Source: Akkermansia muciniphila (GTDB lineage: Bacteria; Verrucomicrobiota; Verrucomicrobiia; Limisphaerales; UBA9464). From it: a stretch of 7,638 bases of DNA. How positions within the stretch are numbered: the first letter of the stretch is position 1; every line of letters starts with the position of its first letter. Below, piece after piece: positions 5,223 through 7,638 of the stretch. The stretch covers positions 1-7,638 of the forward strand of contig CAMCFL010000133.1 in NCBI GenBank assembly GCA_945873715.1. The letters run 5' to 3'. The position numbers and the translations under genes were made by a program. The notes beneath the pieces are model-generated. The model was not told where the DNA came from, did not search any database, and saw only the letters and a program-made list of their open reading frames with translations.

Positions 5223-6317
5223 CTACACCAGACTGTCGGTCGGTGACTTGAAGGTCTGCGTCCAGGCACTGGAATCCACCCCCACCGTTCCGGCTACGGC
5301 GACATGACAGGCAACAAGATCGCGGACACCGATTCGCTGGTAGGAACGGTGGATCTCGGTGCTGGCGTGGCCAACGTAGCGGGTAGCCAACGCCTCAGAG
5401 ACGCCAGCACGGGCGAGGCGACTTATTGTGGTGACCCGGCAGCAGTGAAAGGAGAAATCCCTGCGGCCCATCCGGTCGAAAAACGATCTCCACGCTTTTG
5501 AAGCACCCCGTGGCAGGAGGCAGGAGAACCGGTGGCCCTCATCACGGCGGCGCTCCAGCAGGGGCCGCAGCTCCGGGGCAATTGGTACGGTGAGCATTCG
5601 GTCTCCCTTCTCATCGAAGGTGATGGTGCCAGCGGTCCAGTCGACATCTTGGTGAAGATCAACCTGCGTGGCCCTGAGACGGGTATCGTGATGGATTGAA
5701 ATTTCGAAACAGACCCGCATCCAGTCTGGTTCTGTTTGGAGCCGGCGGCGTATCTCCAAGATGTCGTCGATCGTGAACTCCGGCTTCTGCTTTGGTTTCT
5801 CCTTCCGCAGGGCAAGATCACGAGCAACGTTTCTAGTGCAGTACCCGCGCGCCACGGCCTCGGCCAGAATCATCCCCAGCATCTTGATCTCGTGCCGAGC
5901 GGTATTGAACGAGCACGGCCGGACGCGATCGCTGCGAGTGGTCTTCCGCCACTCGATGTAGGCGTAGAGGTCCTCGCGTTGAAGCTGGCGTGGAAATCGC
6001 AGACCGCGCTCCTCAAGGAATGGCACGATGTTCCGCCAGCTCGTCTTGTAGCGCTCCAGGGTCCGGAGCTGAGCGACCGTGGAGTATCGGGCCAGAAGGA
6101 ATGGCTCGACCCAATAGCTCCAGGCCTCACTGGCAACGATCCGGGTCACGGCCAACTCCTTGGCGCTCATGTCCAGGGCACGGGCATGTGCAAGGCGCGT
6201 CTCGTTCCGATTCGACACCTTCAAGCCAGTGCTCTCGCTAACCCGCTTCCCCGTCATGGGGTGCCGGTACGAGATCCAATGAAAGGGCGAACCCTTCCTC
6301 TGGTAGATGAACGCCAA
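5223..6317 (-). CDS. Tyrosine recombinase / phage-type integrase
   Basis: A 364-residue site-specific recombinase. The N-terminal arm-type and core-binding region (about 1-175) contains YQRKGSPFHWISYRHPMTG (5-23), as in integrases that begin with a small beta-sheet domain, and a SAM-like helical domain at about 60-170. The catalytic domain (about 180-340) has all expected residues: R215 (in DTRLR, where TGLR is usual), K237 (DEKGDR), H291 and R294 (FHCCR), H317 (YVGHAS) and nucleophile Y326 (HRSYQRI), with the normal nine-residue spacing from H317. It should therefore be active in cutting and joining att sites. The start is TTG with GGAGG six bases upstream. It follows the helicase gene by 12 bases and probably shares its transcript. 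Its 3' end faces the 3' end of the domain fragment at 4781-5161, with 61 bases between; no tRNA or other clear attachment site is seen there. Confidence 0.93.
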   Translation of the reverse strand: MAFIYQRKGSPFHWISYRHPMTGKRVSESTGLKVSNRNETRLAHARALDMSAKELAVTRIVASEAWSYWVEPFLLARYSTVAQLRTLERYKTSWRNIVPFLEERGLRFPRQLQREDLYAYIEWRKTTRSDRVRPCSFNTARHEIKMLGMILAEAVARGYCTRNVARDLALRKEKPKQKPEFTIDDILEIRRRLQTEPDWMRVCFEISIHHDTRLRATQVDLHQDVDWTAGTITFDEKGDRMLTVPIAPELRPLLERRRDEGHRFSCLLPRGASKAWRSFFDRMGRRDFSFHCCRVTTISRLARAGVSEALATRYVGHASTEIHRSYQRIGVRDLVACHVAVAGTVGVDSSAWTQTFKSPTDSLV

Positions 6318-6323
6318 GGGAGG

Positions 6324-6328
6324 CCTCC
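6324..6328 (-). promoter_or_regulatory. Ribosome binding site fixing the TTG start of the recombinase
   Basis: On the minus strand GGAGG lies six bases before the TTG at 6317-6315 and just after the helicase stop. The spacing and perfect core make TTG the preferred start over the next in-frame ATG at residue 21, which would remove the conserved N-terminal YQRKG segment. Confidence 0.65.
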
Positions 6329-6329
6329 G

Positions 6330-7538
6330 TCAGTCCTCGATGACATCCAGCCCTGCTGACTCGGCGGGTGGTTGCGGAAGCTCCCGCTTCGGTTGCTCGT
6401 CAGCTGCAATGGATTCGTTGGGGGGCAGGACAGGTGGCTCGATTCGCCAGAGCCGGCGGCCGCGGATGGTCACGTAGCGAACACGGTTCGGGAACTCCTT
6501 CTCAAGACGGCGGCGGAAAGTCCCGGCGGCATTATTGAACGACAGGAGATTGCCGATCTCACGTTCGAAATCGGACTTCAGGAGTTTACGCTCCAAGTCC
6601 AAGGCCGAACCTTGCCACGGCAAATCCAGGGGGTCGTCGTTGATGGCATCGAAGTCGTCCCCACCGTTCCGGAAGAGCACCGCATCCACGATCTCTAGGA
6701 ACCGGAACTCGGACGCTAACTCGCGAAGGGCTACAAGGATTCTTGGATGGTGAAACTGGACGACACCATACCGCTCACTCTGAATCGCTGCGGGTATCGA
6801 CCAGCTCTCCAGATGCGCGAGGAATGCGGGCAACTCATTGGTCAACTCGGACCAGAGGGCGACCCGGTCCTCCGGGGATCGGATCGGACGGGGTGGAGGA
6901 CCATGATTGACCACGAGTAGAATGACCTTGTCGCGGATCCCATCGTCCAGAGGTGGAAGCACGAGAAGGTCTTCGGGGGAATCGTTCAGGCTCAGAGTGA
7001 TCCGCCAGAATGGGCGGAGACCCACGCCCTCGCATCGCATGCGGCGACAACGCTGAACCATGTTCGCGACTGCAGCCTTCAATGCCTGCCCAAACCGCCT
7101 CCGGGATCTCATGTCCCTGCTGGCAAGCTCATCTTCAAGAATCAGATGTTCGCTGTGGAAAAGTTCCCCGTTGAAGCTTGTTTCAGACGCAAAGTGGCTG
7201 AAGGCGCGCTCGGATCTTCCTCCAAGAATGTCTGTGACCAGATGTTGGAAGAGCGACTTTCCGGACCCCACCGGCCCGGCCAAGACCAGCACCTGACCCG
7301 GACGGCGTACCCCCCTCCGCAACGATTCGACGGCGGACTTCAGCCAGCCGAAAACAAAGGGTTGCTGATCAACCCCGTCGGCCACAAACATCCGCTGGAA
7401 CAGGGCCTCAAGCATAGGCCAACGCCCCACCTTGGGGGTGATAAGGCTTGGCCCTTTGGTGATCAAAAGGCGCCGGTCGCCGTCCAAGTGGATTCCCTCG
7501 CTGTAGCCGGTGTCAGCGGTCAGGTCAAAGTGTACCAC
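6330..7538 (-). pseudogene. Superfamily 3 (D5/DUF5906-like) helicase, N-terminally truncated
   Basis: 402 residues with a helicase core: Walker A AGPVGSGKS (87-95), Walker B LILEDE (132-137), sensor-1-like SLND (183-186) and a conserved VLPPLDDGIRDKVILL run (193-208). It resembles the viral/plasmid D5-type primase-helicases of small integrative elements, which unwind DNA during element replication and usually carry about 200-300 more N-terminal residues, often a primase part. Here the reading frame opens only at GTG 7538, with an in-frame TGA three codons upstream (7547-7545). Residues 1-10 (MVHFDLTADT) are encoded by the putative insertion sequence end, and family-like sequence (DGDRRLLITKGP) begins at about 19. 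I infer that an IS insertion removed the N-terminus. The helicase core itself is uninterrupted, so a shortened product might still be made. The C-terminal 30 or so residues look disordered. The recombinase follows 12 bases later. Confidence 0.75.
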
Positions 7539-7638
7539 CTCGGGTCAGGTTAAACTGTACCACCCCCGGCTGGGTTTGGTTATCGGTTTTCGGGGCTGTG
7601 TTTCAAGGTTCGTCTCGGTAGATTTGGGGTGCCGGCGG
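7511..7638. mobile_element. End of a probable insertion sequence (IS21-like terminal region), truncated by the window
   Basis: A candidate terminus begins at TGTCAGCGGTCAGG (7511), followed by two long repeats and then non-coding DNA to the window edge. A TG start and multiple about 20-base repeats inside the end are features of IS21-family elements, where the repeats bind the IstA transposase. No transposase sequence is in the window, so the family rests on the end structure only. The position matches where the helicase loses family-like sequence, which supports an insertion junction here. Confidence 0.45.
7518..7564 (+). repeat. Two 22-base direct repeats, period 25
   Basis: Copy 1 (7518-7539) and copy 2 (7543-7564) both follow the pattern GGTCAGGT-Y-AAA-S-TGTACCACC and differ at two positions (C/T at 9, G/C at 13). 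Three bases separate them. The helicase GTG start lies in copy 1 read from the other strand. They are probably transposase-binding repeats of an IS end. Confidence 0.75.

Overview
The window looks like a chromosomal segment of a GC-rich Gram-negative bacterium, most likely a member of the Verrucomicrobiota. The clues are a PEP-CTERM exosortase substrate, a long alkaline-phosphatase-superfamily protein carrying TPRs, fragments of a domain I associate with the C-termini of large verrucomicrobial proteins, and a D5/DUF5906-like helicase next to a tyrosine recombinase. This placement rests on protein character only; no rRNA or tRNA is present.

Left part (1-967). The first 123 bases are the 3' end of a gene whose product ends in part of a C-terminal domain (GGVPFDIRGVIQL). 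Next comes a complete PEP-CTERM secreted protein (199-879). The gap after it holds a 17-bp RNA hairpin capped by a TTCG tetraloop (909-947), just upstream of the Shine-Dalgarno of the next gene.

Centre (968-4191). Three tightly packed plus-strand genes form a likely operon: a phosphodiesterase/alkaline-phosphatase-fold protein with C-terminal TPRs (TTG or ATG start), a P-loop sulfotransferase-like protein overlapping it by ATGA, and a short adenylylsulfate-kinase-like protein 30 bases further on. A natural hypothesis is local supply and use of PAPS for sulfating an unknown substrate. However, the kinase is short and lacks several canonical APS-kinase residues, so its reaction is uncertain.

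Right-centre (4192-5222). About 590 bases have no recognisable gene but hold several strong GC-rich hairpins. They are followed by a 126-residue open frame (4781-5161) that looks like the second half of the same domain whose first half ends at 123. The two pieces could be one gene split by 4.6 kb, or remnants of two paralogues.

Right end (5223-7638). On the minus strand, a superfamily 3 helicase-like gene (7538-6330) is followed after 12 bases by an apparently intact tyrosine recombinase (6317-5223, TTG start). Together they look like the replication/integration module of a small integrative element. The helicase appears to lack its N-terminal part: its first ten codons lie in what looks like the end of an insertion sequence with two 22-base repeats (7518-7539, 7543-7564; 20 of 22 identical), resembling the repeated ends of IS21-family elements. 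The body of that IS would lie beyond the window.
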